From Paracoccus sigandri (lineage in GTDB: Bacteria > Pseudomonadota > Alphaproteobacteria > Rhodobacterales > Rhodobacteraceae): a stretch of DNA of 64,000 bases. Where the stretch lies: NCBI RefSeq assembly GCF_003709565.1, contig NZ_QNRC01000004.1:1-64000 (forward strand), given 5' to 3'. The translations under genes and the position numbers were made by a program. The notes under the pieces are model-generated. The model worked only from the letters and a program-made list of their open reading frames with translations, was not told the origin of the DNA and did no database searches. Positions 48,823-57,754 of the stretch are shown here, piece by piece (position 1 is the first letter of the stretch; each line of letters begins with the position of its first letter).

Positions 48823-49557
48823 ATGACCAGCATCGACCCCGACGAAATCGCCAAGTTCGAGGCAATGGCGGCGGAATGGTGGGATCCGAAGGGCAAGTTC
48901 AAGCCGCTGCACATGATGAATCCGGTGCGCCTGGACTATGTGACCGACCAGATCGCCGCGGAATTTTCCTGCGACCGGCGCGCCCTGCGGCCCTTCGAGG
49001 GGCTGCGAATCCTCGATATCGGCTGCGGCGGCGGGCTGATCGCCGAGCCGATGGCGCGGCTGGGCGCCAGCGTGACGGGCGCCGACGCGGCCGAGGGCAA
49101 TATCGCCGTCGCGCGCCTGCATGCCCAACAGCAGGGGCTGGAGATCGACTATCGCGCCGCCGCCGCCGAGACGCTGCTGGCCGAGGGCGAGGCGTTCGAC
49201 GTGGTGCTGGCGCTGGAGATCGTCGAGCATGTCGCCGACCCGGCCGCCTTCATCCGCAGCTGCCGCGATCTGTTGCGGCCGGGCGGGCTGGCGGTGGTCT
49301 CGACCCTGAACCGGACCGCGCGCAGCTTCGGCGCGGCGATCGTCGGCGCAGAATGGATCATGCGCTGGCTGCCCAGGGGCACCCATGAATGGAACCGCTT
49401 CATTACCCCCGATGAATTGGCGGCGATGGCCGAGGGCGCCGGGCTGCAGGTCGTGGACCGGCGCGGCATGGTCTTCAACCCGCTGTCCTGGCGCTGGAGC
49501 CTGTCCAGCCGCGACCTGTCGGTGAACTACGCGCTGAGCGCCCGCCGCCCCGCCTGA
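48823..49557 (+). CDS. ubiG: Ubiquinone biosynthesis O-methyltransferase
   Basis: 244 residues. The start region is [20 protein letters not shown]; the SAM-binding motif is [20 protein letters not shown]; and [14 protein letters not shown] is characteristic. It carries out both O-methylation steps of ubiquinone synthesis at the membrane. AAGGAG lies about 9 bases before the ATG. Confidence 0.95.
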   Translation: MTSIDPDEIAKFEAMAAEWWDPKGKFKPLHMMNPVRLDYVTDQIAAEFSCDRRALRPFEGLRILDIGCGGGLIAEPMARLGASVTGADAAEGNIAVARLHAQQQGLEIDYRAAAAETLLAEGEAFDVVLALEIVEHVADPAAFIRSCRDLLRPGGLAVVSTLNRTARSFGAAIVGAEWIMRWLPRGTHEWNRFITPDELAAMAEGAGLQVVDRRGMVFNPLSWRWSLSSRDLSVNYALSARRPA

Positions 49558-49565
49558 GACCGCGT

Positions 49566-50054
49566 TCAGCCCTCGGCGCCGGTGGCGCTGCCCAGCCGCA
49601 GCCGCAATTCGCGCAGCACGGGCAGGGCCACGCGCACCCGCTCGGGGCCGATGTCGCGGACGATATCGGCGATCAGCGGCATGAAGGCGGCCATGGCGGC
49701 ATCGCGCGCGGCCCGGCCCGCCGGGCTGATCGCCACGAACTTGCGCCGCGCGTCGTCCCAGTCCGGGCGGATATGGATATGGCCCGCCCATTCCAGCCGC
49801 GACAGGGTATTGGTCATGGCGCCGCGGGTGATGTGGAAGGCCTCGGCCAGCTGCGCGGGGGTGCGTTCCTCGTTCACATGCGCCAGCAGGTTCAGCACCG
49901 AGAAATGCGAGATCTGCATCCCGCGCGGCAGCGCCCTGCTGATCAGGTTGCGCGACAGCTGGTCGGCGATCAGCACCTCGGCAAAGAGGCTTGCGGCCAG
50001 CCGGTCGTTGGCATGGGCCTTTTCGGGCGCGGTGACTGGGGGCGTCATGGGCAT
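49566..50054 (-). CDS. MarR-family transcriptional regulator
   Basis: 162 residues with a winged helix: TPAQLAEAFHITRGAMTNTL is the recognition region and HIRPDWDDARRKFVAISPAG the wing. The target is unknown. It is the last gene of the comF-grxC-nitrilase run, 15 bases after the nitrilase stop, so it may simply share their transcript. Confidence 0.85.
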   Translation of the reverse strand: MPMTPPVTAPEKAHANDRLAASLFAEVLIADQLSRNLISRALPRGMQISHFSVLNLLAHVNEERTPAQLAEAFHITRGAMTNTLSRLEWAGHIHIRPDWDDARRKFVAISPAGRAARDAAMAAFMPLIADIVRDIGPERVRVALPVLRELRLRLGSATGAEG

Positions 50055-50069
50055 GGCAGGGGTATCGGA

Positions 50070-50963
50070 TCAGGGGCCGTCGAAGGCGCGGTCATGGGTC
50101 AGCGAAGGGATGCGGGACCGTGCCCCGTCAACCGCCCCCAGGTCAAGACGGACCATCGTCAAACCTGGCGTAACACCCGCATCGGCCAGGACCTTTCCCC
50201 AGGGATCGACGACAAGCGAATGGCCGTGGCTGCGGCGCGGGGGCCGTCCGGGCGAATGCGGCGCCGGATGGGTGCCGCATTGCGCCGGCGCCAGCACGAA
50301 GCAGCCGGTCTCGATCGCGCGGGCGCGCAGCAGCACCTCCCAATGGGCGGCGCCGGTCGTGGGGCTGAAGGCGGCGGGCACGGTCAGGATCCGCGCCCCC
50401 GCCTGCGCCAGCGCCCGGTAGAGATGCGGGAAGCGCAGGTCATAGCAGACGCTGAGCCCGAGGGGCACCGGCCCCTGCGCCAGGACCGCGCGGGCGCCGG
50501 GGCGATAGGCGGCGCTTTCGCGGAAGGTCTCGGCCTTGGAAATCGCGACATCGAACATGTGCAGCTTGTCATAGCGCGCGGCGATGCCGCCATCGGGCGC
50601 GATCAGGAAGCTGCGGTTGACGAAGCGGTCCTCGACCGGGTCGTCGGCCTTCAGCGCCAGGGACCCGATCAGCAGCCAGATCCCGGCCGCGCTTGCCTCG
50701 GCGCGCAGGGCGGCCAGGGTTTCGTCCTCGGCCTCGGGGCGCAGCACCTCGCGCTGCCGGGCACGGTCGGGCGACAGCAGGTTGGTGGCCTCGGGCGTCA
50801 GCACCACTTGCGCGCCCTGCGCCGCCGCCTGGCGGATCAGCGCGACGGTCGCGGGCAGGTTTTCCCGCGGATCGTCGCCGACCGTCAGCTGGATCAGCGC
50901 CACGTCCAGCCGGTCGGGGAATGGCGGCCGGGCCGACGGCCGCTCGGCGCCCGGTCCGCTCAT
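50070..50963 (-). CDS. Carbon-nitrogen hydrolase, Nit1/Nit2 type
   Basis: 297 residues, nitrilase superfamily with the complete triad Glu58 (LTPEATN), Lys133 (YDKLHMFD) and Cys173 (SVCYDLRFPH). The pattern fits Nit-type amidases such as deaminated-glutathione amidase or omega-amidase. A glutaredoxin gene directly upstream, overlapping by 4 bases, favours a link to glutathione metabolism. Confidence 0.88.
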   Translation of the reverse strand: MSGPGAERPSARPPFPDRLDVALIQLTVGDDPRENLPATVALIRQAAAQGAQVVLTPEATNLLSPDRARQREVLRPEAEDETLAALRAEASAAGIWLLIGSLALKADDPVEDRFVNRSFLIAPDGGIAARYDKLHMFDVAISKAETFRESAAYRPGARAVLAQGPVPLGLSVCYDLRFPHLYRALAQAGARILTVPAAFSPTTGAAHWEVLLRARAIETGCFVLAPAQCGTHPAPHSPGRPPRRSHGHSLVVDPWGKVLADAGVTPGLTMVRLDLGAVDGARSRIPSLTHDRAFDGP

Positions 50964-51235
50964 GCCGGGCTGCCTGCCAGCAGCGGCGCCAGCTTGCCCG
51001 CATCCTCCAGCGCCTGAAGATCGTCGCTGCCGCCGACATGCTGCCCGCCGATGAAGATCTGCGGGACGGTGCGGCGGCCATGGGCGCGCTGGATCATCTC
51101 GGCCCGCCGCTCGGGCTGGGCGCCGACGTCGATCTCGTCGAAGGCGATGCCCTTGCGCGCCAGCAGCGCCTTGGCGCGGTGACAGAAGGGGCAGGTCTGG
51201 GTGGCATAGATCTCGACACGGGGGGTGGTGGTCAT
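50960..51235 (-). CDS. grxC: Glutaredoxin 3
   Basis: 91 residues with the dithiol active site TCPFC (Cys15, Cys18), the glutathione-binding TVPQIFI and GGSDDLQAL. It reduces disulfides with glutathione in the cytoplasm. The gene lies between comF and the Nit-type amidase, overlapping the latter. Confidence 0.94.
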   Translation of the reverse strand: MTTTPRVEIYATQTCPFCHRAKALLARKGIAFDEIDVGAQPERRAEMIQRAHGRRTVPQIFIGGQHVGGSDDLQALEDAGKLAPLLAGSPA

Positions 51236-51269
51236 GGCGGTCCTGTCTGGTGATGGGAGCCCTTCCTAT

Positions 51270-52040
51270 CTAGTCATCCTTGACCGCCCGCGCCAGCACC
51301 GCGACCGAGACCGGGCCCGAACCCGCGGCCAGCAGCGCCTGCGCGGCATGGGTCATCGTCGCGCCCGAGGCCATGACGTCGTCGACCAGCAGCACCGCCC
51401 GCCCCTCGATCGCGGCCAGCCGGCGCGGGTTCACGGCAAGCGCGCCCTCCAGATTGGCCATCCGCCCGGCCAGGTCGCGATGATCCTGCCCCGGCGTGTG
51501 GCGGCTGCGGGTCAAGAGGTCCGGCAGATGGGTCAGCCCGCGCGCCCTGGCCAGCGGCCCCGACAGCAGCGCCGCCTGGTTGTAGCGCCGCTTCATCAGC
51601 CGCAGCAGGTGCAGCGGCACCGGCGCCACCACCATGCCGGGCCGGACCAGCGGCGCCGCCGCCCGCGCCAGCCAGGCGGCGAGGTGCGGCGCCATGTCCG
51701 GCCGGTCGCCATGTTTCAGCGCCAGCACCATGCGCCGCCCGGTCCCCGCATAGACCAGCGCCGCCCGCCCGCGCCGCCAGGGCCGTTCGATTCGCAGGCA
51801 GTCGTCGCAGACCAGCGAATCGTCCCCGGCGCCGCTGCCGTCGTCGGGCAGGGGCACGCCGCAGCGCCCGCAGGCGGCGCCGGTGATGAAGCGCGTCTCG
51901 CGCCAGCAGTCGGGACACAGCGCGACCGCGCCCGCATCAGACCCCGCCACCGGCTGGCCGCAGCCCAGGCATTGCGGCGGATAAAGCAGCCGCAAGGCCG
52001 CTTTCATCGCGCCGCGAAGCCCCCTATGTTGCACAGCCAT
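51270..52040 (-). CDS. comF: ComF-family phosphoribosyltransferase-like protein
   Basis: 256 residues. The N-terminal zinc finger has four Cys pairs (CLGCG, CPDC, CGRCG, CDDC). A type I PRTase-like domain ends with VLLVDDVMASGAT. Homologues are associated with DNA uptake and recombination. ATG 52040 has AGGAGG 7 bases upstream and is preferred to ATG 52007. The start abuts the divergent methyltransferase gene, with essentially no intergenic space. Confidence 0.88.
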   Translation of the reverse strand: MAVQHRGLRGAMKAALRLLYPPQCLGCGQPVAGSDAGAVALCPDCWRETRFITGAACGRCGVPLPDDGSGAGDDSLVCDDCLRIERPWRRGRAALVYAGTGRRMVLALKHGDRPDMAPHLAAWLARAAAPLVRPGMVVAPVPLHLLRLMKRRYNQAALLSGPLARARGLTHLPDLLTRSRHTPGQDHRDLAGRMANLEGALAVNPRRLAAIEGRAVLLVDDVMASGATMTHAAQALLAAGSGPVSVAVLARAVKDD

Positions 52041-52878
52041 GAACATTCCTCCTGCTACCGGCCGCCCCCTGATGACCGACCGCGAGGCGCTGCTGCGCAA
52101 TCGCGCCCGCGCGGTCAGCTCCGGGCTGGCCGATGTGCTGCATCGATTCGCCGCCGCCGAGATCCAGGATAGGCTGGCCGAGATTAACAGGACGTTTACG
52201 GCGCCCGCCGTGGTGACGGGCTTTCCCGCGCTGTGGTCCGGGCTGGTGCCGGGGGCGAGGGTGGTGGCCGACGATCCGGTGCTGGACCTGCGGGCCGGCG
52301 CGCATGACCTGGTGATCCACGCCCTGGCGCTGCACTGGGCCGAGGACCCGGTGGGCCAGATCGTGCAATCCGCGCGCGCCCTGCGCGAGGACGGCCTGTT
52401 CCTCGGCGTCTGCTTCGGCGGCCAGACCCTGCACGAAGCGCGCGCCGCCCTGGCCCAGGCCGAGGCCGAAGTGACCGGCGGGCTGTCGCCGCGCATCCTG
52501 CCGATGGGCGAGATCCGCGACCTGGGCGCGCTTCTGCACCGCGCCGGGCTGGCGCTGCCGGTGGCCGACCAGATCACCCAGCAGGCCAGCTATCGCGACC
52601 TGTTCCACCTGGCCCGCGACCTGCGCGCCATGGGCGAGGGCAATGCGATGGCCGCGCGCCTGCGCCGCCCGACCCGGCGCGCGGTCTTTGCCCGCGCCGC
52701 CCGGATCATGGCCGAGAACCATGCCGACCGCGACGATCCGTCCCGTATCCGCGCCAGCTTCGATCTGGTCTTCCTGACGGGCTGGGCGCCTTCCGAGTCG
52801 CAGCAGAAACCTCTCCGCCCCGGTTCGGCCCAGAAAAGCCTGGCCGAGGCGCTGAACGAGTTGAGAAACAGAGACTGA
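52039..52878 (+). CDS. SAM-dependent methyltransferase, BioC/NDUFAF5-like
   Basis: 279 residues. The family start NRARAVSSGLADVLHRFAA is followed by a class I methyltransferase core (LVIHALALHWAEDPVGQIVQ; REDGLFLGVCFGGQTLHEAR). NDUFAF5-type proteins act in complex I assembly in mitochondria; the bacterial role is not established. ATG 52039 lies on top of the comF start; ATG 52072 is an alternative that leaves a small gap. It runs into hemH 2 bases later. Confidence 0.75.
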   Translation: MNIPPATGRPLMTDREALLRNRARAVSSGLADVLHRFAAAEIQDRLAEINRTFTAPAVVTGFPALWSGLVPGARVVADDPVLDLRAGAHDLVIHALALHWAEDPVGQIVQSARALREDGLFLGVCFGGQTLHEARAALAQAEAEVTGGLSPRILPMGEIRDLGALLHRAGLALPVADQITQQASYRDLFHLARDLRAMGEGNAMAARLRRPTRRAVFARAARIMAENHADRDDPSRIRASFDLVFLTGWAPSESQQKPLRPGSAQKSLAEALNELRNRD

Positions 52879-52880
52879 AC

Positions 52881-53909
52881 ATGACGCCAGCCAAAGCGCC
52901 TGCCGACCACCCCCGGATCCCCGAAGCCAAGACCGGCATCCTGATCGCCAACCTGGGCACGCCCGACGGCTATGACTACTGGTCGATGCGGCGCTATCTG
53001 AACGAATTCCTGTCCGACAGGCGGGTGATCGACTATCCGGCCTGGAAATGGCAGCCGCTGCTGCAGGGCATCATCCTGACCAAGCGGCCCTTCACCTCGG
53101 GCGCGAACTACAAGCTGATCTGGAACGAGGAGCGGAACGAAAGCCCGCTGATGACCATCACCCGCGACCAGGCGGCGGCGCTGCGGGCGCGAGCGCAGGA
53201 GGAATGGGGCGACCGGGTCATGGTCGAGTTCTGCATGCGCTACGGCAACCCTTCGACGCAGGACGTGCTGGAGCGGATGGTCGAGGCGGGCTGCCGGCGC
53301 ATCGTCTTCCTGCCGCTTTATCCGCAATATGCGGGCGCGACCTCGGCCACCGCCAACGACCAGCTGTTCCGCGCGCTGATGGCGCAGAAATGGCAGCCCT
53401 CGGTCCGTACCTGCGATCCCTATTTCGACCGGCCCGACTATATCGACGCGCTGGCCGCCTCGGTCGAGCGGGCGCTGGAGGGCAAAAAACCCGCCAAGCT
53501 GGTCGCCTCCTATCACGGGATGCCCAAACGCTACCTGACCGAGGGCGATCCCTATCATTGCCAGTGCCAGAAGACCTCGCGCCTGCTGAAGGAGCGGCTG
53601 GGCTGGGAGGACGGGATCATCGACACCACCTTCCAGTCGGTCTTCGGCACCGAGGAATGGCTGCGCCCCTATACGGTCGAGCATGTGGCCGAACTGGCCC
53701 GCGCCGGCATCACCGACATCGCCGTGATCTCGCCCGCCTTCGCCGCCGACTGCATCGAGACGCTGGAGGAGATCAACGGCGAGATCCGCGAGAGCTTCGA
53801 ACATGCCGGGGGCAAGGGCTTCACCTATATCCCCTGCCTGAACGACGACCCGGCCCATATCGAGGTGATGCTGAACGTCGTGCGCGACAATATCGGCGGC
53901 TGGGTCTGA
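52881..53909 (+). CDS. hemH: Ferrochelatase
   Basis: 342 residues. TGILIANLGTPDGYDYWSMR marks the N-terminus; VASYHGMPKRYLTEGDPYHC contains the metal-handling His; and the late SPAFAADCIETLEEI contains the conserved Glu. It inserts ferrous iron in protoporphyrin IX, the last step of heme synthesis. It is probably co-transcribed with the methyltransferase. Confidence 0.95.
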   Translation: MTPAKAPADHPRIPEAKTGILIANLGTPDGYDYWSMRRYLNEFLSDRRVIDYPAWKWQPLLQGIILTKRPFTSGANYKLIWNEERNESPLMTITRDQAAALRARAQEEWGDRVMVEFCMRYGNPSTQDVLERMVEAGCRRIVFLPLYPQYAGATSATANDQLFRALMAQKWQPSVRTCDPYFDRPDYIDALAASVERALEGKKPAKLVASYHGMPKRYLTEGDPYHCQCQKTSRLLKERLGWEDGIIDTTFQSVFGTEEWLRPYTVEHVAELARAGITDIAVISPAFAADCIETLEEINGEIRESFEHAGGKGFTYIPCLNDDPAHIEVMLNVVRDNIGGWV

Positions 53910-53927
53910 CGCCCGCGGGCGGGCCTG

Positions 53928-54356
53928 TCAGGCGAAGGCCGCCGACAGGTCCTGCGCGATGCGGCGGTTTTCCTCGGCCGGCAGTTGCGGCGGGGCGGAA
54001 AAGCCGCCGGCACCGTCCAGCAGATAGGCCTGCGAGGAAACGTCGTGGTTGTGATGCATCGGCACCACATGCGCATGGGCATGGGGGACGTGGATGCCGG
54101 TATAGAAGAAGCCGACGCGCTCGACCCGATAGATCCGCTTCATGTGCCGCGCCAGCTGCTGCGCGCAGGTGGTGATGCGGGCGGCCAGGTCGGGCGGCAG
54201 GTCCTCGAACCAGACATGGTGCTGCTTGGGGATCACCAGGCTGTGGCCGGGGCGGATCGGATGCAGGTCCAGGAAGGCAAGGATCTCGTCATCCTCGTAG
54301 ACCACATGGGCCGGGATCTCGTTGCGGGCGATCCGGCAGAAAAGGCAGTCGTCCAT
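53928..54356 (-). CDS. HIT-family nucleotide hydrolase
   Basis: 142 residues from ATG 54356. Zn-binding-like CLFCRIARNEIPAHVVYED is at the start and the histidine triad HVPHAHAHVVP near residue 95. Such proteins hydrolyse dinucleoside polyphosphates or AMP-conjugates. A TTG at 54392 would add 12 residues but has no support. It is convergent with hemH. Confidence 0.88.
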   Translation of the reverse strand: MDDCLFCRIARNEIPAHVVYEDDEILAFLDLHPIRPGHSLVIPKQHHVWFEDLPPDLAARITTCAQQLARHMKRIYRVERVGFFYTGIHVPHAHAHVVPMHHNHDVSSQAYLLDGAGGFSAPPQLPAEENRRIAQDLSAAFA

Positions 54357-54462
54357 CTGGAAAAATCCCGTCCGATCCAGCGTTTCCGCCAAGCCTAGCC
54401 ATCGGCGCCGGCCCCGTCCAGAGCGTCCGGGGAAAGGGGCCGCGCGGCCCCTTCGCCTCGGG

Positions 54463-55095
54463 TCAGATCAGCAGCACCTGCGTGCCGATCCTGGTCAGAT
54501 CGTAGAGTTCCTTGATGTGTTCGTTATAGAGCCCGATGCAGCCGTTCGAGGAACGGCGGCCGATCTTGCGCGTGTCATGCGTGCCGTGGATGCGGTAATA
54601 TTGCCAGCTCAGCCACAGCGCATGGGTGCCAAGCGGGTTGTCCGGCCCCGGCGGCACGAAATCGGGCCATTCGGGATTGCGCTTCTTCATCTCGGGCGTG
54701 GGCGCCCAGCTGGGGCCCTCGACCTTCTTGATGATCTCGGTGCGGCCGGTGCGGGTCAGGTCCTCGCTGACCGGGATCGACGAGGGATAGAGCCGGTAGG
54801 TGCTTTCGTCCTCGGACCAGTAATGCACCGCGCGCGAGGTCATGTCGCACAGGATCGCGCCATTGGTCAGGTTGTCGAAATAGGGCCGCCAGTCCTGCAT
54901 CCGGAAGCTGGAGATGTTGTGCTGCGGACCGCCGCCCACCGCGGGCTGCGCCGCCATGCCCGCATCCGGCGCCTGCGCGCCGTAAGGGTCGTACTGATAT
55001 TGCTGCGCCCAGGCGGGCACGGCCATGCCGGCCGCCCCCAGCGCCGCTGCCGAACCCAGGAAGGCCCGGCGATTGAAGACAGGTTCATCGCTCAT
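54463..55095 (-). CDS. L,D-transpeptidase (YkuD), Tat-exported
   Basis: 210 residues. The twin-arginine leader is FNRRAFLGSAAALGAAG, ending at AVPAWAQ. A Tyr/Gln-rich linker leads to a YkuD domain with the catalytic run IHGTHDTRKIGRRSSNGCIG, Cys about residue 186. It probably makes 3-3 cross-links in peptidoglycan or attaches proteins to it. ATG 55095 is chosen because the Tat motif follows closely. A second YkuD gene lies 850 bases away. Confidence 0.9.
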   Translation of the reverse strand: MSDEPVFNRRAFLGSAAALGAAGMAVPAWAQQYQYDPYGAQAPDAGMAAQPAVGGGPQHNISSFRMQDWRPYFDNLTNGAILCDMTSRAVHYWSEDESTYRLYPSSIPVSEDLTRTGRTEIIKKVEGPSWAPTPEMKKRNPEWPDFVPPGPDNPLGTHALWLSWQYYRIHGTHDTRKIGRRSSNGCIGLYNEHIKELYDLTRIGTQVLLI

Positions 55096-55326
55096 CGATA
55101 CATGCCCTTCGTCCACGTGACCGCTCTTGCGGGGCGGTCTTGACTGCTCCGCCATACCTGTGCGGGACCCCGAATCCATAATCCCGGCGGCGAATCGCAT
55201 CAATTCAAACTCGTGTCATGGCAACAGATTACGCGTGATATGTGTCCTTCACGCATAGTTGCGTTTGAAGCGCGGGGTGCCATTCGCTATGCCATTGGGA
55301 AAACGCTGACGAGGGATGGCGCAGGA

Positions 55327-55866
55327 ATGACGAAATTCAGGATGGTCGCGGCGCTTTCGGTGCTGGGTCTTGCGGCATGTCAGTCCTATGCACCGCATCT
55401 GGCGCCGCAGCTGCCGCCGCAGACGGGCGCCGAGGAACAGCCCCTGCCGGCAGGGGCGGGCTATCGGATCGACGAACGGGAAGCCGCCGAAATTCCGGTG
55501 CGGGTGCTGCAGCAGGTCAACCTGCTGCGCTCGAATATCGGGCTGTCGCCGCTGACGCTGAACCCGCAGCTGACCGCCGCGGCGCTGATGCATTCGCGCG
55601 ACATGTCGGCGCAGAACCGGGCCTGGCACTGGGGTTCGGACGGGTCGTCGCCGCTGGATCGCGCGCGGCGCCAGGGCTATTACGGCAAGCTCCTGGGCGA
55701 GAACATCTCGGAAAGCTACGAGACCGACCTGCAGACCCTCAGCGCCTGGATGTCCACGCGCGAGACGCGCGACGTCATCATGGATTCCAGCGCCCGCGAC
55801 CTGGGCTTCGCCTGGTACCAGGAGCCCTCGGGCAAGGTCTGGTGGACATTGCTGAGCGGCGGCTGA
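55327..55866 (+). CDS. CAP-domain (SCP-like) lipoprotein
   Basis: 179 residues with a lipobox (LGLAAC, Cys18). A CAP/allergen-V5 fold has VNLLRSNIGLSPLTLNPQLT, the conserved helix AALMHSRDMSAQNRAWHWGS and GENISESYE. Bacterial CAP lipoproteins are secreted and linked to envelope functions, though the enzymatic activity is unclear. It is divergent from one YkuD gene and convergent with another. Confidence 0.87.
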   Translation: MTKFRMVAALSVLGLAACQSYAPHLAPQLPPQTGAEEQPLPAGAGYRIDEREAAEIPVRVLQQVNLLRSNIGLSPLTLNPQLTAAALMHSRDMSAQNRAWHWGSDGSSPLDRARRQGYYGKLLGENISESYETDLQTLSAWMSTRETRDVIMDSSARDLGFAWYQEPSGKVWWTLLSGG

Positions 55867-55876
55867 GCGGCAGGAA

Positions 55877-55915
55877 AAGGCCCCGGACCGCCGATCAGGG
55901 CTTGTCCGGGGCCTT
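55877..55915. terminator. Bidirectional hairpin terminator
   Basis: AAGGCCCCGGAC (55877-55888) and GTCCGGGGCCTT (55904-55915) form a perfect 12-bp stem. The outer A/T pairs give short U runs on either strand. It separates the convergent CAP lipoprotein and YkuD genes and probably serves both. Confidence 0.8.
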
Positions 55916-55938
55916 CCATTGCAAGCGCGTCGCCGCGG

Positions 55939-56466
55939 TCAGGCGTAGATCATGATCGGCACGCCGGTATTGACCATGGCATAGACCTCTTCGATCTCCT
56001 CGTCGGTGACGGCGATGCAGCCTGCGGTCCAGTCGCGATTCCTGGGCGCCAGCGCATTGCCCTCGGGGCCGCGGCCATGAATGAAGATATCGCCGCCCGG
56101 ATGACGCCGCAGCGCCTCGGCATAGGCCCGGTCGCGATCGTTCGGGTAGGAGACGCCCACCGACAGGTGATAGCGGCTGCGCGGGTTGAAGCGGTCGATG
56201 AAATACATGCCTTCCGGCGTCCTGCCGTCGCCCTCGAACTGCTTGTGCCCGATCGGCTGGTTGCCCAGCCCGACATCATAGGATTTCAGCACCGAGCTGC
56301 CGCTGACCAGGTGCATCCGGCGGGTGCCCTTGTTGACCACGACCTGCGTGACCGGAGGGCCGGAATAGGTCTTGAATTGCGGGCGCGGCGCCGGTGCGGG
56401 TTTCTTGCTGCAGGCCGCCAGCGCGGCAAGCGTCATCAAAGAGAAATGGCGTCGGTCGATCATCAC
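55939..56466 (-). CDS. L,D-transpeptidase (YkuD) lipoprotein
   Basis: 175 residues. Lipobox LAALAAC with Cys19, then a proline-rich spacer. The YkuD domain has VVVNKGTRRMHLVSG, DGRTPEGMYFIDRFNP, GGDIFIHGRG and the active site DWTAGCIAV, Cys about 150. It is smaller than the 54463 protein and membrane-anchored, so the two probably act at different places in the wall. Confidence 0.9.
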   Translation of the reverse strand: MMIDRRHFSLMTLAALAACSKKPAPAPRPQFKTYSGPPVTQVVVNKGTRRMHLVSGSSVLKSYDVGLGNQPIGHKQFEGDGRTPEGMYFIDRFNPRSRYHLSVGVSYPNDRDRAYAEALRRHPGGDIFIHGRGPEGNALAPRNRDWTAGCIAVTDEEIEEVYAMVNTGVPIMIYA

Positions 56467-56506
56467 TGCCTCAGGGGGTTTTTGTCGGCTTTTTATGGAC
56501 GGATAA

Positions 56507-57754
56507 TTACCACGAAACAGGGGCCTGTGGCCAGATTTTCACGAATTCGGCAACGGTCTCGACATGCGGCGACCAGCGGAACTGATCGACCACGAAAAGC
56601 CGGCTCAGCCGATAGCCGCCATCGGCCAGAATCCGCGCATCCCTTGCGAAATTGACCGGATCGCAGGCGACGAAGGCCAGTTTCGGCACCTGCGAGGCAG
56701 CGATTTCACGGGCCTGCGCCTCGGCCCCCGCACGGGGCGGGTCGATCACGATTGCGTCAAATGCCGCCAGTTCGTCGGCCAGCAGCGGGCGCCGGGCCAG
56801 GTCGCGGGTCTCGGTCACGATTCGCTGCAATCCCCCTGCCGCGCGCCATCCGGCATCCAGCGCCGCCAGCGGCGCGGCCAGTCCCTCGACCGCGTGGACC
56901 TGCGCCTGCGCGGCCAGCGGCAGGCTGAAGGTGCCGCAGCCCGCGAACAGATCCGCGATCCGCGTGGCGCCGCCGGTGATGTCGCGCACGGCCGCGACCA
57001 GCGCGGCCTCGCCCTCGGCCGTGGCCTGCAGAAAGGCACCCGGCGGCGGCACGACGCGGGCGCGCCCCATCGGCAGGGCGGGGGCGCGGCGGGTCAGGGT
57101 CTGGCCGTCCCAGTCCAGCCGGGCCAGATCGCCCTCGGCCGCCAGCCCGGCCAGCGCCTGGAACAGCGCCGGCTCCATCGGCTTGCCGCCCGTGACCGCG
57201 ACGTCCAGCCCCTCGGGGCCATGGATGACGGTCAGCGAAAGCTCGGCCGCGCGCGAGGCGCCGGCGGCCACGATCCGGCGCAAGAGCGGCAGGGCGGCGG
57301 TGATTTCCGGGCGCAGCACATGGCAATCCGCCAGGTCCACGATCACGTCCGAGGCGCGGGCGTGAAAGCCCAGCAGCGCGCCCTTCTTCGTGCGCCGCCC
57401 CGACAGCATCGCCCGCCGGCGCGAGCGCGGCGGCGAGACATGCACCCCCGCCACCTGCGCCTGCAGCCCCTGCGCGGCCAACGCGGCCTCGACCACCTGC
57501 CGCTTCCAGCCGGTGGTGAAGGCATCCGAGGCGTGCATCAGCGAACAGCCGCCGCAGGCGCGGTAATGGGCGCAGACCGGCCGCACCCGGTCGGGCGAGG
57601 GTGCCAGGATGCGCGGCGCGGCGATGCGCCCGTCCTCGGCCTCGCCCTCGATCTCCTCGCCGGGCAGGGTCAGCGGCGCCAGGGCCCGCCCGGCCGCGCC
57701 GATGGCCACGCCGTCGCCGCGCCGTCCCAGCCGCTCGATCCGCCAAAGGCTCAC
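56507..57754 (-). CDS. TrmA/RlmC/RlmD-family RNA m5U methyltransferase
   Basis: 415 residues from GTG. A short TRAM-like N-terminus precedes an iron-sulfur site: Cys61, Cys67 and Cys70 (CAHYRACGGC) and a fourth near 143 (DLADCHVL). The methyltransferase domain has RIADLFAGCGTFSLPLA, IVIDPPRAGAEAQ and the catalytic Cys in AFVACDPVNFARD. It methylates a uridine in 23S rRNA or tRNA. The start overlaps the ABC exporter gene by 4 bases. Confidence 0.9.
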   Translation of the reverse strand: MSLWRIERLGRRGDGVAIGAAGRALAPLTLPGEEIEGEAEDGRIAAPRILAPSPDRVRPVCAHYRACGGCSLMHASDAFTTGWKRQVVEAALAAQGLQAQVAGVHVSPPRSRRRAMLSGRRTKKGALLGFHARASDVIVDLADCHVLRPEITAALPLLRRIVAAGASRAAELSLTVIHGPEGLDVAVTGGKPMEPALFQALAGLAAEGDLARLDWDGQTLTRRAPALPMGRARVVPPPGAFLQATAEGEAALVAAVRDITGGATRIADLFAGCGTFSLPLAAQAQVHAVEGLAAPLAALDAGWRAAGGLQRIVTETRDLARRPLLADELAAFDAIVIDPPRAGAEAQAREIAASQVPKLAFVACDPVNFARDARILADGGYRLSRLFVVDQFRWSPHVETVAEFVKIWPQAPVSW

